A stretch of DNA of 64,000 nucleotides from Pseudodesulfovibrio cashew (lineage in GTDB: Bacteria > Desulfobacterota > Desulfovibrionia > Desulfovibrionales > Desulfovibrionaceae): assembly GCF_009762795.1 (NCBI RefSeq), contig NZ_CP046400.1, forward strand, positions 2,953,501 through 3,017,500, read 5' to 3'. A program made the position numbers and the translations under genes. Under the pieces are notes generated by a model. That model was not told the origin of the DNA. It saw only the letters and a list, made by a program, of their open reading frames with translations, and searched no databases. The stretch's first letter is position 1, and each line of letters opens with the position of its first letter. This document shows positions 25,975 through 34,850 of the stretch, in pieces.

Positions 25975-28182
25975 CTATTCCGAGCCGAGAGGCGGCCGTC
26001 GGTCAACCGCAACGGAGTTGCCTGGTTTGGATTTGGCGAATTTCTTGATGTGCGCGGCGCGTTCACCGATTTCCATCAGCGAGCATTGACCACATATCTC
26101 GATGACCCCGAGGGAGATGGAAACCAGCGGATAGTCACGCTCCTTTCCGTCGCGTCCCTTGGCGTTGATCCACCCCCGTCGCTGGTCTTCGGCGCAGTAG
26201 CAATTTTTGACCAGCCTGCCGAAGCAGCGGGTCACCGAGCGGCAGACTTTTTCCACGGCGGAAGGGGTGGTGATAAGCACGAAATCGTCCCCGCCGATGT
26301 GACAGAGCCGGGAGTCCTGGCCCGCGTGCTTTTTCATGGCCCAGGCCATTATGTCCGCGGCCAGGCGAATGATCTGGTCTCCGTTTTTGAAGCCATAGGT
26401 GTCGTTGTAGACCTTGAAGTGGTCGAGATCGGCGTAGATGATGGAGAAGGACCGCTTCTGCTGGATGCGACTTTCCACCTCCCGCTCCAGGGAGACGTTA
26501 CCGGGCAGGCCGGTCAACGGGTTCGTCCCCTTGGCCATGTCTATCTGAATCTTGGCCAGGGCGTTGAGCAGGTTCTGGACGCTGACCACGCCGTAGAGAA
26601 AGCCTTTTCTGGTGACGATGATGTCGTCATAGGCCTTAAGGGGTTCCCTTTTCATGGCGGCGCGCGCGGCCTGCTCCACGGGCATGTCGATGTCCACGAT
26701 GAGCGGTCTGGTGTCCATGACAGTCTCGATGGAGCGCTTGAAATACAGGGCGATACCGTATTGCGACGAGAGCTGGCGGTTAAGGTGATACTCCATTATC
26801 AACCCTTTGGGGATGTTGTTCTCGACGGCAACGATATTGGTGAATCTGTTGTTTTTCTTGAAGAAATCGTGTGCCTCCGAGACCTTGCAGTTTGGCGAAA
26901 GGGAATGCGGAGGCTTGGCGATGTCGCCGATGGGCAGGGAGCAGGTGATGGTCTTGTTGGTCACATCGCTGACCGATTGCAGATCCAGGCATTGCTTGCT
27001 TACGCTCGGCTTTGGCGTTGCGGGCCGGGCGATGAAGTACCCCTGGCCATAGTGTACGCCGATGTCCTTGAGGCAGACAGCCTGTGCCTTGGACTCGATC
27101 CCTTCGCTGATGATCTTGGAGCCGATCTTGTCGGCGAAATTTACCGTGGTCTCCACCAGGGCGCGTTTGACCGGATCCTTGTGGATGCCATCGATAAGGG
27201 ATTTGTCCAGCTTGATGAACTCTGGCTGAAGCTCTGCGATGGTGGTCAGTCCGGCATACCCGGCTCCTGCGTCGTCGATGGCGACCTTGAATCCCTGATT
27301 CCGATAGTGGTCCAGGGTCCGGTAAAAGAGGCCGAACTCCTGCACGGAGTGGCGTTCGGTGATTTCGAATACGATGTTGTCCGGAGTCAGCCCTGCCTGG
27401 TCCAGCAGGCGCAAGGTGTTGCCCGGTGTAAATTCGGGATCGGCCATGGTTTTGGGGTGGATGTTCAGGAAGAGCTTCTGATTCTCTCCCAGCTGGCCGA
27501 TGTTGGCCGTGGCCGACTCTCGGCAGAGTTTTTCCAGAGCAAAGAGGCGGCCCAGTTGTTCCGCTGTTTCGAACAGCACCACAGGGGAGTGGAAGGAGGA
27601 ATTATCCGGCCCCCGGCTCAAGGCTTCCCAGCCGAAGATGGTGCCGTTTCTAAAATCGAGAATAGGCTGATAGCGGGTGGAGACCAGCCCCTGGGCCAGG
27701 ATGGCATTGAATCGGTTGGCCACCGAGAGCCCCTTCATGTTCAAGGGGATGCGGATCATGCGCCTGGCTTCGTCCAGGCTTTCCGAGAAGAGCGCATCGC
27801 TATCGGATGTTGTGGCGAGGTCCAGGACGGCGTAACCCATGCCAAGGTCGATTCCCAGTCCGGTCTGTCGGAACATGGTCTTTTTCAGCCCGTTCTGCGC
27901 CTGTACCTTGTATTCATAGGCCAGGTCAGCGGGCGCTCCCTGATGGGGAGCGAGAAAGGCCACCTCTCCAGGACCTACCGTGAGCATATCGACCTTGTTG
28001 AGGGCGGCCTTGGAACTGGTGAGGTGTTGTTTCAGTTCGAACTCAAGTTGCTCGATAAAACCGGCTCCATACATCTCCTTCAGGATAAAGTAGTCCTTGA
28101 TGGCTATGAGCACCAGTGTGAGCCGGGATTGTTTTGTCGGAATTTCTCTTGCCAGGGTGTGACTGGCCAGTTGCATGTGCAT
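25975..28182 (-). CDS. EAL - (CBS-like) - GGDEF cyclic-di-GMP signalling protein
   Basis: This is a 735-residue cytosolic protein. Residues roughly 1-165 have no clear domain. The EAL domain (about 170-420) keeps the catalytic set: GWEALSR, NIHPKTM, FEITERHS, AIDDAGAGYAGL, IKLDKSLIDG, SEGIES and GQGYF, so phosphodiesterase activity is likely. Residues about 430-550 resemble paired CBS-type sensor modules. The C-terminal GGDEF domain (about 555-715) has HIGGDDF in place of GG[DE]EF, with YADLDHFKVYND before it; synthesis or just GTP binding is possible. The ATG at 28182 follows AGGAGAGGG; a 21-codon upstream extension is open but unsupported. Monocistronic. Confidence 0.9.
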   Translation of the reverse strand: MHMQLASHTLAREIPTKQSRLTLVLIAIKDYFILKEMYGAGFIEQLEFELKQHLTSSKAALNKVDMLTVGPGEVAFLAPHQGAPADLAYEYKVQAQNGLKKTMFRQTGLGIDLGMGYAVLDLATTSDSDALFSESLDEARRMIRIPLNMKGLSVANRFNAILAQGLVSTRYQPILDFRNGTIFGWEALSRGPDNSSFHSPVVLFETAEQLGRLFALEKLCRESATANIGQLGENQKLFLNIHPKTMADPEFTPGNTLRLLDQAGLTPDNIVFEITERHSVQEFGLFYRTLDHYRNQGFKVAIDDAGAGYAGLTTIAELQPEFIKLDKSLIDGIHKDPVKRALVETTVNFADKIGSKIISEGIESKAQAVCLKDIGVHYGQGYFIARPATPKPSVSKQCLDLQSVSDVTNKTITCSLPIGDIAKPPHSLSPNCKVSEAHDFFKKNNRFTNIVAVENNIPKGLIMEYHLNRQLSSQYGIALYFKRSIETVMDTRPLIVDIDMPVEQAARAAMKREPLKAYDDIIVTRKGFLYGVVSVQNLLNALAKIQIDMAKGTNPLTGLPGNVSLEREVESRIQQKRSFSIIYADLDHFKVYNDTYGFKNGDQIIRLAADIMAWAMKKHAGQDSRLCHIGGDDFVLITTPSAVEKVCRSVTRCFGRLVKNCYCAEDQRRGWINAKGRDGKERDYPLVSISLGVIEICGQCSLMEIGERAAHIKKFAKSKPGNSVAVDRRPPLGSE

Positions 28183-28374
28183 GCAGTCCCTCTCCTCAGT
28201 TTTGCAGCGTGGAGTGAAAAGGCGGGTGAATTGTAGTCCGTTCATATGCTTCGTCCGAGGGCTGTGCTAAAGTGGGTTGTTCGAGCCGCCAGATTGAACG
28301 GGTAATTTCTACATGGCGGAAGGGAATGGGTGTTACCGAAGGGTGACGGTTCAAGAATGTTTTGGTGACATGAA

Positions 28375-28404
28375 AAAAGGCGATCGCTTAAGCGATCGCC
28401 TTTT
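28375..28404 (-). terminator. Intrinsic terminator after the accAD gene (minus strand)
   Basis: GGCGATCGC and GCGATCGCC form a perfect 9-bp stem around TTAA. Read on the minus strand it is followed by six T, 28 bases beyond the accAD stop. Confidence 0.9.
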
Positions 28405-28431
28405 GGGGTGCCGGATATAGGAGGGCTTCTG

Positions 28432-30678
28432 CTATCTGTAGTAGAGATTGCGCCCGCCGATGGTCAGCATGGTGTGTTGCAGGTTCTTGCGAATGTCCTT
28501 GCGGCTCCACACACCCTGGATATGGCCCCGTGAAAGGGCCTTGTAGCAATTGTGGTAGTTGGGCGGGATCTCGATGCCCGTGGTCTCCTTGATGACGCCG
28601 GGGCCTGCGAAGCCGAGGCGTGAGGAGCGGACCGCGTACTGGTAGGGCGAGCAGCCCAGGAAGGACGCTACCGGTCCGGCGTAGGAGTTGGTGTCGTAGA
28701 GGACGATGTAGAGGCCGCCTTCCTCAATGTACTTGCGCACCGCCATGGTGCAGCGGGGCATCTGGATCAGGCCGTTGACGCCTTCCTGGATGCGAATGCC
28801 TGCGGTACCGTGCACGTAGGCGAGGAAGGGCTGATGCTTGGTCTGCGCCAGCTCAAGGGCCCGAATGAACTTTTCGCCCTCGGCGGCCCCAACGGACCCG
28901 CCACGGAAATTGGCCACCAGGGTGGCGCAGGTCAGGCGGATGCCTTCCAGGCTGGCGTTGAAGGTCATGCAGCTGGACTGCAGGCCGGTCTTCTCTTTGG
29001 CCGCGTCAACCCGCTCCTCGAAGTTGGGGAACCCGGTGGGGTTGCCCGAGGCGATGTCGCGGTTGAACTCGCGGATGGAGCCCTTGTCGAAGATATTGTG
29101 CAGATACCACTGGTATTCCATGGGGAAGTTGTATCCGCAGTGGGGACAGACGCCGGCGAAGTCCGTGAACAGGTCGCGGGCCCAGATGTCCAGGCAACCG
29201 CGCTTTTCCGCGTGGGGGCAGGAGATTTCCCTGTCGACCTTGGCCTGCGGAGAGATGTAGCCGTCACCGTTGAAAGTGGGCGTTTCCTCTTCCTTGACCT
29301 CGGAGAGACCGGTCAGCTCCATTTCTTTCTGCTTGTCGTCGGTGGACTTTATGCCGAGTTTCTTGAGCCCGGCTCGCCAGATGGAATCGATCTTACCCGT
29401 GACCACGTGGATTTCGTCGGTGGCTTCCTCGATGAACCGGCCGATACGCTGCTTGAACGGCTTGATGATGCCGTAGAGGATGGCGGAAGTGGTGGAGGAG
29501 ACCATGCCGCTGCTGGTGGCGTTGAGCTTTTCCAGCATGGAGCGGTTGTCCTGATAGGCGTTCTGGGCCAGCTTGCGGTACTTCTTGAAGCGGCGCTCGA
29601 TGAGCCGGTCCCTGGCCTTGTCGTTCATGCTCCAGCGGACGATGATGTCGGCGTGCCTGCGGAAGAGTCGCAGGGCGGCGGCGCGGAAGAAGCGCACCCC
29701 GCGTACGGACAGGGTGACCTCGTCGGTGGCTCGAACCACCTGCTCACGGACCTGCTTGTAGAAGTCGAAATGATCGGCGCGGGCGCCCAGGGGCGGCTCC
29801 TCGATGATTTCGTCGATGTAGCCGTTTGCAAGGTTATCCTGAGCCGTGATCTTCTGTGCCATGGCGCAGGATTCGATCAGTTCGGTGGGAGCCCGTTCCG
29901 TGGACTTGATCCGTCCCTCGATGGCGGCCGCACCTTCGGGAGAGATGACCGAGTAGTAGCCGTGAGAGAGCATGAGACGCTTGTCGGCCATGCCGATGGC
30001 CTCGGCGCCGCCGGAGCCACCTTCGGAAAAGATGGCGATGATGGGAACCGGCAGTCCTGCCATTTCATAAATGTTTTCGGCGATCTGTTGGGCCGCACCG
30101 GGAAAGTCCTCGATTGGGTAGGAGCCGGGCGTGTTCACGTAGGCGTGGATGGGGATCTGCTCCATGGCCGCGACCTTCATGTATTTGAGCGCCTTGGAGT
30201 TACCCCACGGCTTGATGGAGCCGCCGTTGCGGAACTCCTGGCCGTGACCCTTTTCCTGACCCACGACCATGACCGGCTGGTTGATGATCTTCTTGCCTTT
30301 GCGCCGGGTGATATAGGCGCGGGCGATGAGCATCCCCGGATCGATGGAGTGTTCGTCCTTGCCGCCGATCTCGGTGTAATTGTCGTAGACGTTTTCCAGG
30401 ATGTCCTTGAGGCAGGCTCGCTGCGGATGCCGGACTATGCGCACCTTGTCCATGGCTGTGAGCTGGGCATCGATGGCCGTTTCCATGGTGCTCAGCCGCT
30501 TGTCCAGGGACTTGATGGCGCGGACAGACTTGTCTTCGGGAGCCTGGGAATATTTGCCGGGGAACTCCAGAATCTCTCGGGCGAAGGCGTCCAGTTCAGG
30601 ACGCGACTTGTTGCCCAGGATGTCGCGGGCATAGTTGACCCGCTCGGTGAGTTCACTGAGTTTCTTTTCTATATTCAT
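28432..30678 (-). CDS. Fused acetyl-CoA carboxylase carboxyltransferase (AccA-AccD order)
   Basis: This 748-residue protein joins both carboxyltransferase halves. Residues 1-320 are AccA-like (IVRHPQRACLKDIL, GQEKGHGQEFRNGG, YVNTPGSYP, FSEGGSGGAEAIGMADK, ISPEGAAAI). About 160 residues of charged linker follow. The AccD-like half starts with a zinc ribbon (CPHAEKRGC and CPHCGYNFP near 480-515) and continues with FAYVHGTAGIR-like FLAYVHGTAG, oxyanion glycines and FAGPGVIKETTG. It would transfer carboxyl from biotin to acetyl-CoA, giving malonyl-CoA for fatty-acid synthesis. It follows the biotin carboxylase gene by 11 bases. No biotin carrier (BCCP) gene is present in the window. Confidence 0.88.
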   Translation of the reverse strand: MNIEKKLSELTERVNYARDILGNKSRPELDAFAREILEFPGKYSQAPEDKSVRAIKSLDKRLSTMETAIDAQLTAMDKVRIVRHPQRACLKDILENVYDNYTEIGGKDEHSIDPGMLIARAYITRRKGKKIINQPVMVVGQEKGHGQEFRNGGSIKPWGNSKALKYMKVAAMEQIPIHAYVNTPGSYPIEDFPGAAQQIAENIYEMAGLPVPIIAIFSEGGSGGAEAIGMADKRLMLSHGYYSVISPEGAAAIEGRIKSTERAPTELIESCAMAQKITAQDNLANGYIDEIIEEPPLGARADHFDFYKQVREQVVRATDEVTLSVRGVRFFRAAALRLFRRHADIIVRWSMNDKARDRLIERRFKKYRKLAQNAYQDNRSMLEKLNATSSGMVSSTTSAILYGIIKPFKQRIGRFIEEATDEIHVVTGKIDSIWRAGLKKLGIKSTDDKQKEMELTGLSEVKEEETPTFNGDGYISPQAKVDREISCPHAEKRGCLDIWARDLFTDFAGVCPHCGYNFPMEYQWYLHNIFDKGSIREFNRDIASGNPTGFPNFEERVDAAKEKTGLQSSCMTFNASLEGIRLTCATLVANFRGGSVGAAEGEKFIRALELAQTKHQPFLAYVHGTAGIRIQEGVNGLIQMPRCTMAVRKYIEEGGLYIVLYDTNSYAGPVASFLGCSPYQYAVRSSRLGFAGPGVIKETTGIEIPPNYHNCYKALSRGHIQGVWSRKDIRKNLQHTMLTIGGRNLYYR

Positions 30679-30689
30679 AACGTGCCGGT

Positions 30690-32108
30690 TTAGAATTCAA
30701 GGAGATTTTCCGTTTTCTCTATCAGGAACGGAATGTTGGATTTCATGGTCGATCCGCTGGAATCGACGCCGTTGAGTTTCAGGTCCTTCAGGAAGCTGAC
30801 GCCGCGTTCCTTGGCTTCCGCCAGGTCCTTGCCCCAGATGATGGCCAGGGCGAGGTTGGGGTCGTACTCGGTGGGAATCTGGTACGCCCGGTCGCGGGGA
30901 ACATGCGTGTGGACCGAAAGCCATTCCTTCTGCGTCCAGCCGAGTTCCTCTATGCGGCCCACCCATGGGGTGAAGCCGTTGACCGTGTCTTCGGCGATGA
31001 TCCGGTACTCGATGGAGACGCCGTCAAAGGTCACGTCATCCTGGGTGTAGCCCAGCTCCTCGCCCAGCCCGATGCGGATCTGTTCGCGGATGAGGTTGAC
31101 GTTCCTGTCGCCCCTGACCGAAGCGATGTCGGCGGATACGCCGTTCTCGACCTGGATGCGTGTGTTGACCTCCATGAGAAAGGGCTCGCCGGACGGCGTC
31201 ACGATCCACTCCCAGGTGCCGACGTTGTCATACTTGATCTCGCGGGCGATGGACAGGGAGTACTCGGTGATGTCGTTAAGCAGCTTTCCCGCGTCGAAGG
31301 AGTAGGGCAGGTCCTGCGGCCAGAAGCCCGGAGCGACCTCAATGCGTTTTTGCAGGCCCGGGCTCTGCACCGAGCAGTTGCGGGAGCCGAAATGAACAGG
31401 GTTAACGCCGGTACGGTCCGAGACGATCTGCACTTCCAGGTGGTTGAAGTCGAAGACGCGCTGTTCGATGAGGATGCCCTCGTCGTTGAAGGTGCGCAGG
31501 GAGAAGTTGCGGATGCGTCGGTAGGTCTGGCGGAAGCGGGCCATGTCCTCGCACTCGTCGATGCCCATGCCGCCACCGCCGGCCGAAGCCTTGACCAGGA
31601 CGACGGGGCGCTTGATGCCCATCTTTTCCTGGAAGGCAAAGAGGGATTCGGCGATGGATTCGGCTTCAAGTTCATCGTAGATGGCACGGTCCGAGCCGGG
31701 CACCGTGGGTACACCGAGCTTACGGGCCAGCCGCTTGGTGTTGATCTTGTCGCCCAGGTCGCGAATGACGGGCCAGGAAGGGCCGATGAAGCTCATGGGC
31801 CGGTCGCGTTCGGTCACGCGGCGGGCAAAGCGGTAGTTCTCGGAAAAAAAGCCGTAGCCCGGGTGAATCGCGGTGGCTTCGGCCTGGTCTGCCACGGACA
31901 GGATGTCTCCGGCATCGAGATAGTTCTGGATACGGTAGAGCGAGCTGTTACCGCCCAGTTTCCGGGCCATATCCACATGGCCGGAGTGTTCATCTTCCTT
32001 GGTGTACAGGGCGACGAAGGAGAGGCCTAGTTCATTGCATGCCTCCATGATTCGCACGGCGATTTCGCCCCTGTTGGCTATCAGTACTTTGTTACCTTCT
32101 ATACTCAC
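30690..32108 (-). CDS. accC: Biotin carboxylase (AccC-like)
   Basis: This 472-residue ATP-grasp enzyme carboxylates biotin using ATP and bicarbonate. The N-terminus reads KVLIANRGEIAVRIMEAC; the ATP-grasp glycine loop is KASAGGGGMGIDE near residue 180; the active-site region FLMEVNTRIQVENGVS and the C-terminal domain EYRIIAED are complete. No biotinyl domain is attached, so a separate BCCP is needed. It begins with GTG at 32108 and heads the accC-accAD operon on the minus strand. The conserved residue spacing is somewhat divergent from E. coli AccC, as expected for the deltaproteobacterial branch. Confidence 0.9.
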   Translation of the reverse strand: MSIEGNKVLIANRGEIAVRIMEACNELGLSFVALYTKEDEHSGHVDMARKLGGNSSLYRIQNYLDAGDILSVADQAEATAIHPGYGFFSENYRFARRVTERDRPMSFIGPSWPVIRDLGDKINTKRLARKLGVPTVPGSDRAIYDELEAESIAESLFAFQEKMGIKRPVVLVKASAGGGGMGIDECEDMARFRQTYRRIRNFSLRTFNDEGILIEQRVFDFNHLEVQIVSDRTGVNPVHFGSRNCSVQSPGLQKRIEVAPGFWPQDLPYSFDAGKLLNDITEYSLSIAREIKYDNVGTWEWIVTPSGEPFLMEVNTRIQVENGVSADIASVRGDRNVNLIREQIRIGLGEELGYTQDDVTFDGVSIEYRIIAEDTVNGFTPWVGRIEELGWTQKEWLSVHTHVPRDRAYQIPTEYDPNLALAIIWGKDLAEAKERGVSFLKDLKLNGVDSSGSTMKSNIPFLIEKTENLLEF

Positions 32109-32419
32109 TGGAATTTCTCACTTGATCGGTGATGTTTTGAAGCTGCCTTTAATAGCCCTTCTTGTCTCTTCTGGCAAATTTTTGAAAACACGCTTTTTTC
32201 AGCGATATCGGTGTATTAACATGAAACAGACGTTTAAATTTGTTAAGGAAAGACATTTACGGCAAATCGAAAATCCAACAAATTTGCATGTGGTGAATCA
32301 AAGAAGTTCCCACAATTGGCAATGCATGTCGGGCAAACTGGGATTGTCGATTGATGTGTTTCCCAAGCTTTAAAATGGGGCGTGCTCTCTGGATTAGTCG
32401 GAAGGTTCGTCGTGATGCG
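32109..32419. other. Intergenic region between accC and the CHASE2 cyclase gene
   Basis: This 311-base gap is AT-richer than its surroundings and must contain the accC promoter (minus strand). A 51-codon frame from an ATG at 32220 lacks a ribosome binding site and is not supported as a gene. I see no strong hairpin or known riboswitch. Confidence 0.4.
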
Positions 32420-34636
32420 CTATTTTTTCTCGTGCGTGAAGACCCCATCCCATTCGGCTTCCGGGGGATTTGCTTCCAGCAGGCGGCACCGGTCCATATA
32501 TAAGGCGTATAGCAGTGGCTCGGTGCCAAGGCCATCCAATTCCTTGAAGGCTTGGTGGGCTTCGGTGAAGCGTTTTTGTCTATAGAGGTTGAGGGCCTCT
32601 TCGTAGCGGGCCAGTTCTTCCGCTCTATTGGCGGCGCTATCTTCGGAGTAGACGGTGTAGATGGTGACGGGCTCACGCTTGCCCTTGACCCGCACCGAGT
32701 CGAGGACACGGAAACGGTATCCGCCGGAGCAGGCGTCAACTATTGATTGGCTGACGATCAGCTTTTGTCCGTAGAATTTGGTCAGTCCCTCCAGCCGAGA
32801 GGCCAGGTTCACGCTGTCGCCGATGATGGTGTAGTCGAAGAGATGCTCGGATCCCATGTTTCCAACACGGACAGGACCGCTGTGCAGGCCAATGCCTATC
32901 CGGATAGAGAATCCGTATTTTCCCCTGAAAATTTCATTAAGGGTTTCGAGTCGCTCAAGCTGAGCAAAGGCTGCTGTCAGCCCTTTTTCCTGGTGGTTTT
33001 CAGTGTCCAGTGGGGCATTCCAGAAGGCCATGATAGCGTCACCGATAAACTTGTCCAGGGTGCCTTCGTAATCGGTAATGATAGTGGTCATCGGGGTAAG
33101 GTAATCATGCAGCAGATCGGTGACCTGTGCAGGGGTGAGTTTCTCGGACAAGGCTGTGAAACCGCGGATGTCGGAGAATTGGATGGTCACTTCCTTTTCC
33201 TGCCCTTCCAGTGTGAGAGCATCGGGCCGTTCCATGATCTGGGAGATAACCGACGGCGCGAGATAGTGGGCGAAGGCACCGTGGATGAAGCGTTTGGCCC
33301 GCTCCTCGCGCCAGAACTTGGCGCCCATGACCAGGGTGAAGGTCAGGATAAGGTTGAAGAAGGCATAGACTGGCGAAACATACAGCAGATGTTTGGTATA
33401 GAAGTAGACTGAGCCGTACCAGATGCCCGCCCCCATGATTACCAGCGGAACCGCCATCCACGCCGCTCCGGTCCAGAGTAGAAGCAGGGTGGTAAGCAGT
33501 CCGGCCGCAGCCATGGCGCTGAACTCCAGACCGATGCCCCAGTCGGGCTTTTTCAGGAATTGTTTGGACAGGATGTTGTCCACGATGGTTGCGTGTGCCT
33601 CCACCCCGGGAAAGCTGGGGTCCAGCGGAGTGGCGCGGATGTCCTTGAGGCCTGAGGCTGAAGTGCCGACGAAGACTATCCTGCCTTTCAAGGCATCCAA
33701 CTTGAGCCTCCCGCCCAGGACGTCTGCGGCGCTGATGTATTCGAAGGTCCGGGAAGGGCCACGGTAGTTGATCAGCATGCGTCCCTGCATGTCGGTGGGG
33801 ATGGTAATGTCGCCCAGGCGGAGAGACTCCACCCCGTTGGTCGACATCTTCAGCAGCAGGGTTTCCTCACCCGTGGCCTGCATGATCGCGGCCAGCGCCA
33901 GGGAAGGATAGAGCTTTTCGTTCCAACTGAAGAGCAGCGGAACGCGGCGGTAGATGGAGTCATGATCCGCGCCGATGGTGATGAAGCCGACTTTGGGTGC
34001 CGCCATGGCCAGCGTAGACAGGGGACAGATGACTTCATCCGCTTTCAGGAGGGCCTGGTGTGGTGAGGGAGCGTCTTTTGGCCGGTGTGTCGCCACATTG
34101 GCTGGAGGAATGAAGCACTCCCGTCCCAGATCCGTGAAATCGATGGTACTGTTCACATCCCGGGATAGAAAATCGATGCCGAGGATGAAGGGGCCGGTCC
34201 TGAGGTTGTCCGCAAGCAGCTTATCGTTGTCTTCCAAGGCCGGAGGGAGTCCGCCGATATTGATGTCGACTTTCAGTTCTTTTTTTAGCTGTCGACGGAT
34301 GATCTTGGGCGAAGTCTTGTCCGGCTCGACAAAAATGATATCCGTGGCAACGGCGGCCGCCCCATATCCCTGCAACAGCTTGAGCAGCATGGCTACCCTG
34401 TAACGGGGCCACGGCCATTGTCCGAGGATTGCCAGGCTTTTTTCATCAATATCGACTATCACGGGGACATCTGTGGACTTGTCCGAATGGTACAGGTTCA
34501 TGAAGCTGTCATAGGCCTTGTAGTCGAGATATCTTATGAATGACGGCTGTTCCTTGAAGAGTGCCGACATGAGCAGGGTGGCGGCCAGCCCTATGCACAG
34601 GAGCAGGAGGCGGTCTTTGTCGAGCTGTTTTATCAT
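32420..34636 (-). CDS. CHASE2-domain class III adenylate/guanylate cyclase
   Basis: This is a 738-residue membrane cyclase. It has one N-terminal transmembrane helix (about 10-28), a periplasmic CHASE2 sensor (30-320; VIVDIDEKSLAILGQWPWPR-type start), three transmembrane helices (about 335-410), a cyclase domain (450-640), and a helical C-terminal tail resembling TPR. Catalytic features: FSDIRGFTALSE with the first metal Asp, FIGDAIMAFWNAP with the second, and YTIIGDSVNLASRLEG with the transition-state Asn/Arg region. The nucleotide specificity (ATP or GTP) is not certain. It is divergent from a type I secretion operon 214 bases away. Confidence 0.93.
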   Translation of the reverse strand: MIKQLDKDRLLLLCIGLAATLLMSALFKEQPSFIRYLDYKAYDSFMNLYHSDKSTDVPVIVDIDEKSLAILGQWPWPRYRVAMLLKLLQGYGAAAVATDIIFVEPDKTSPKIIRRQLKKELKVDINIGGLPPALEDNDKLLADNLRTGPFILGIDFLSRDVNSTIDFTDLGRECFIPPANVATHRPKDAPSPHQALLKADEVICPLSTLAMAAPKVGFITIGADHDSIYRRVPLLFSWNEKLYPSLALAAIMQATGEETLLLKMSTNGVESLRLGDITIPTDMQGRMLINYRGPSRTFEYISAADVLGGRLKLDALKGRIVFVGTSASGLKDIRATPLDPSFPGVEAHATIVDNILSKQFLKKPDWGIGLEFSAMAAAGLLTTLLLLWTGAAWMAVPLVIMGAGIWYGSVYFYTKHLLYVSPVYAFFNLILTFTLVMGAKFWREERAKRFIHGAFAHYLAPSVISQIMERPDALTLEGQEKEVTIQFSDIRGFTALSEKLTPAQVTDLLHDYLTPMTTIITDYEGTLDKFIGDAIMAFWNAPLDTENHQEKGLTAAFAQLERLETLNEIFRGKYGFSIRIGIGLHSGPVRVGNMGSEHLFDYTIIGDSVNLASRLEGLTKFYGQKLIVSQSIVDACSGGYRFRVLDSVRVKGKREPVTIYTVYSEDSAANRAEELARYEEALNLYRQKRFTEAHQAFKELDGLGTEPLLYALYMDRCRLLEANPPEAEWDGVFTHEKK

Positions 34637-34850
34637 GTTCAGGACACCGTTGGATGGGCTGAATGTCGAAGCGTAGCAATGCCATGCCGATAATGTAGTA
34701 ATATTTTTGATGAAAATAACATGGCTGTTGCTAATCGTCCGTTTTTTTACTAATGTATGTACGCTAAAAGGCGGGCGTTCTTCTAATCGATTGAAATTGT
34801 TGCCGATGGATCAACGCCTCCTGCTATGTACATACACATGGGAGTAAGCT

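Noticed and set aside
32220..32373. 51-codon frame in the accC upstream gap
   Set aside because: It has no ribosome binding site, no recognisable features and an unremarkable composition.
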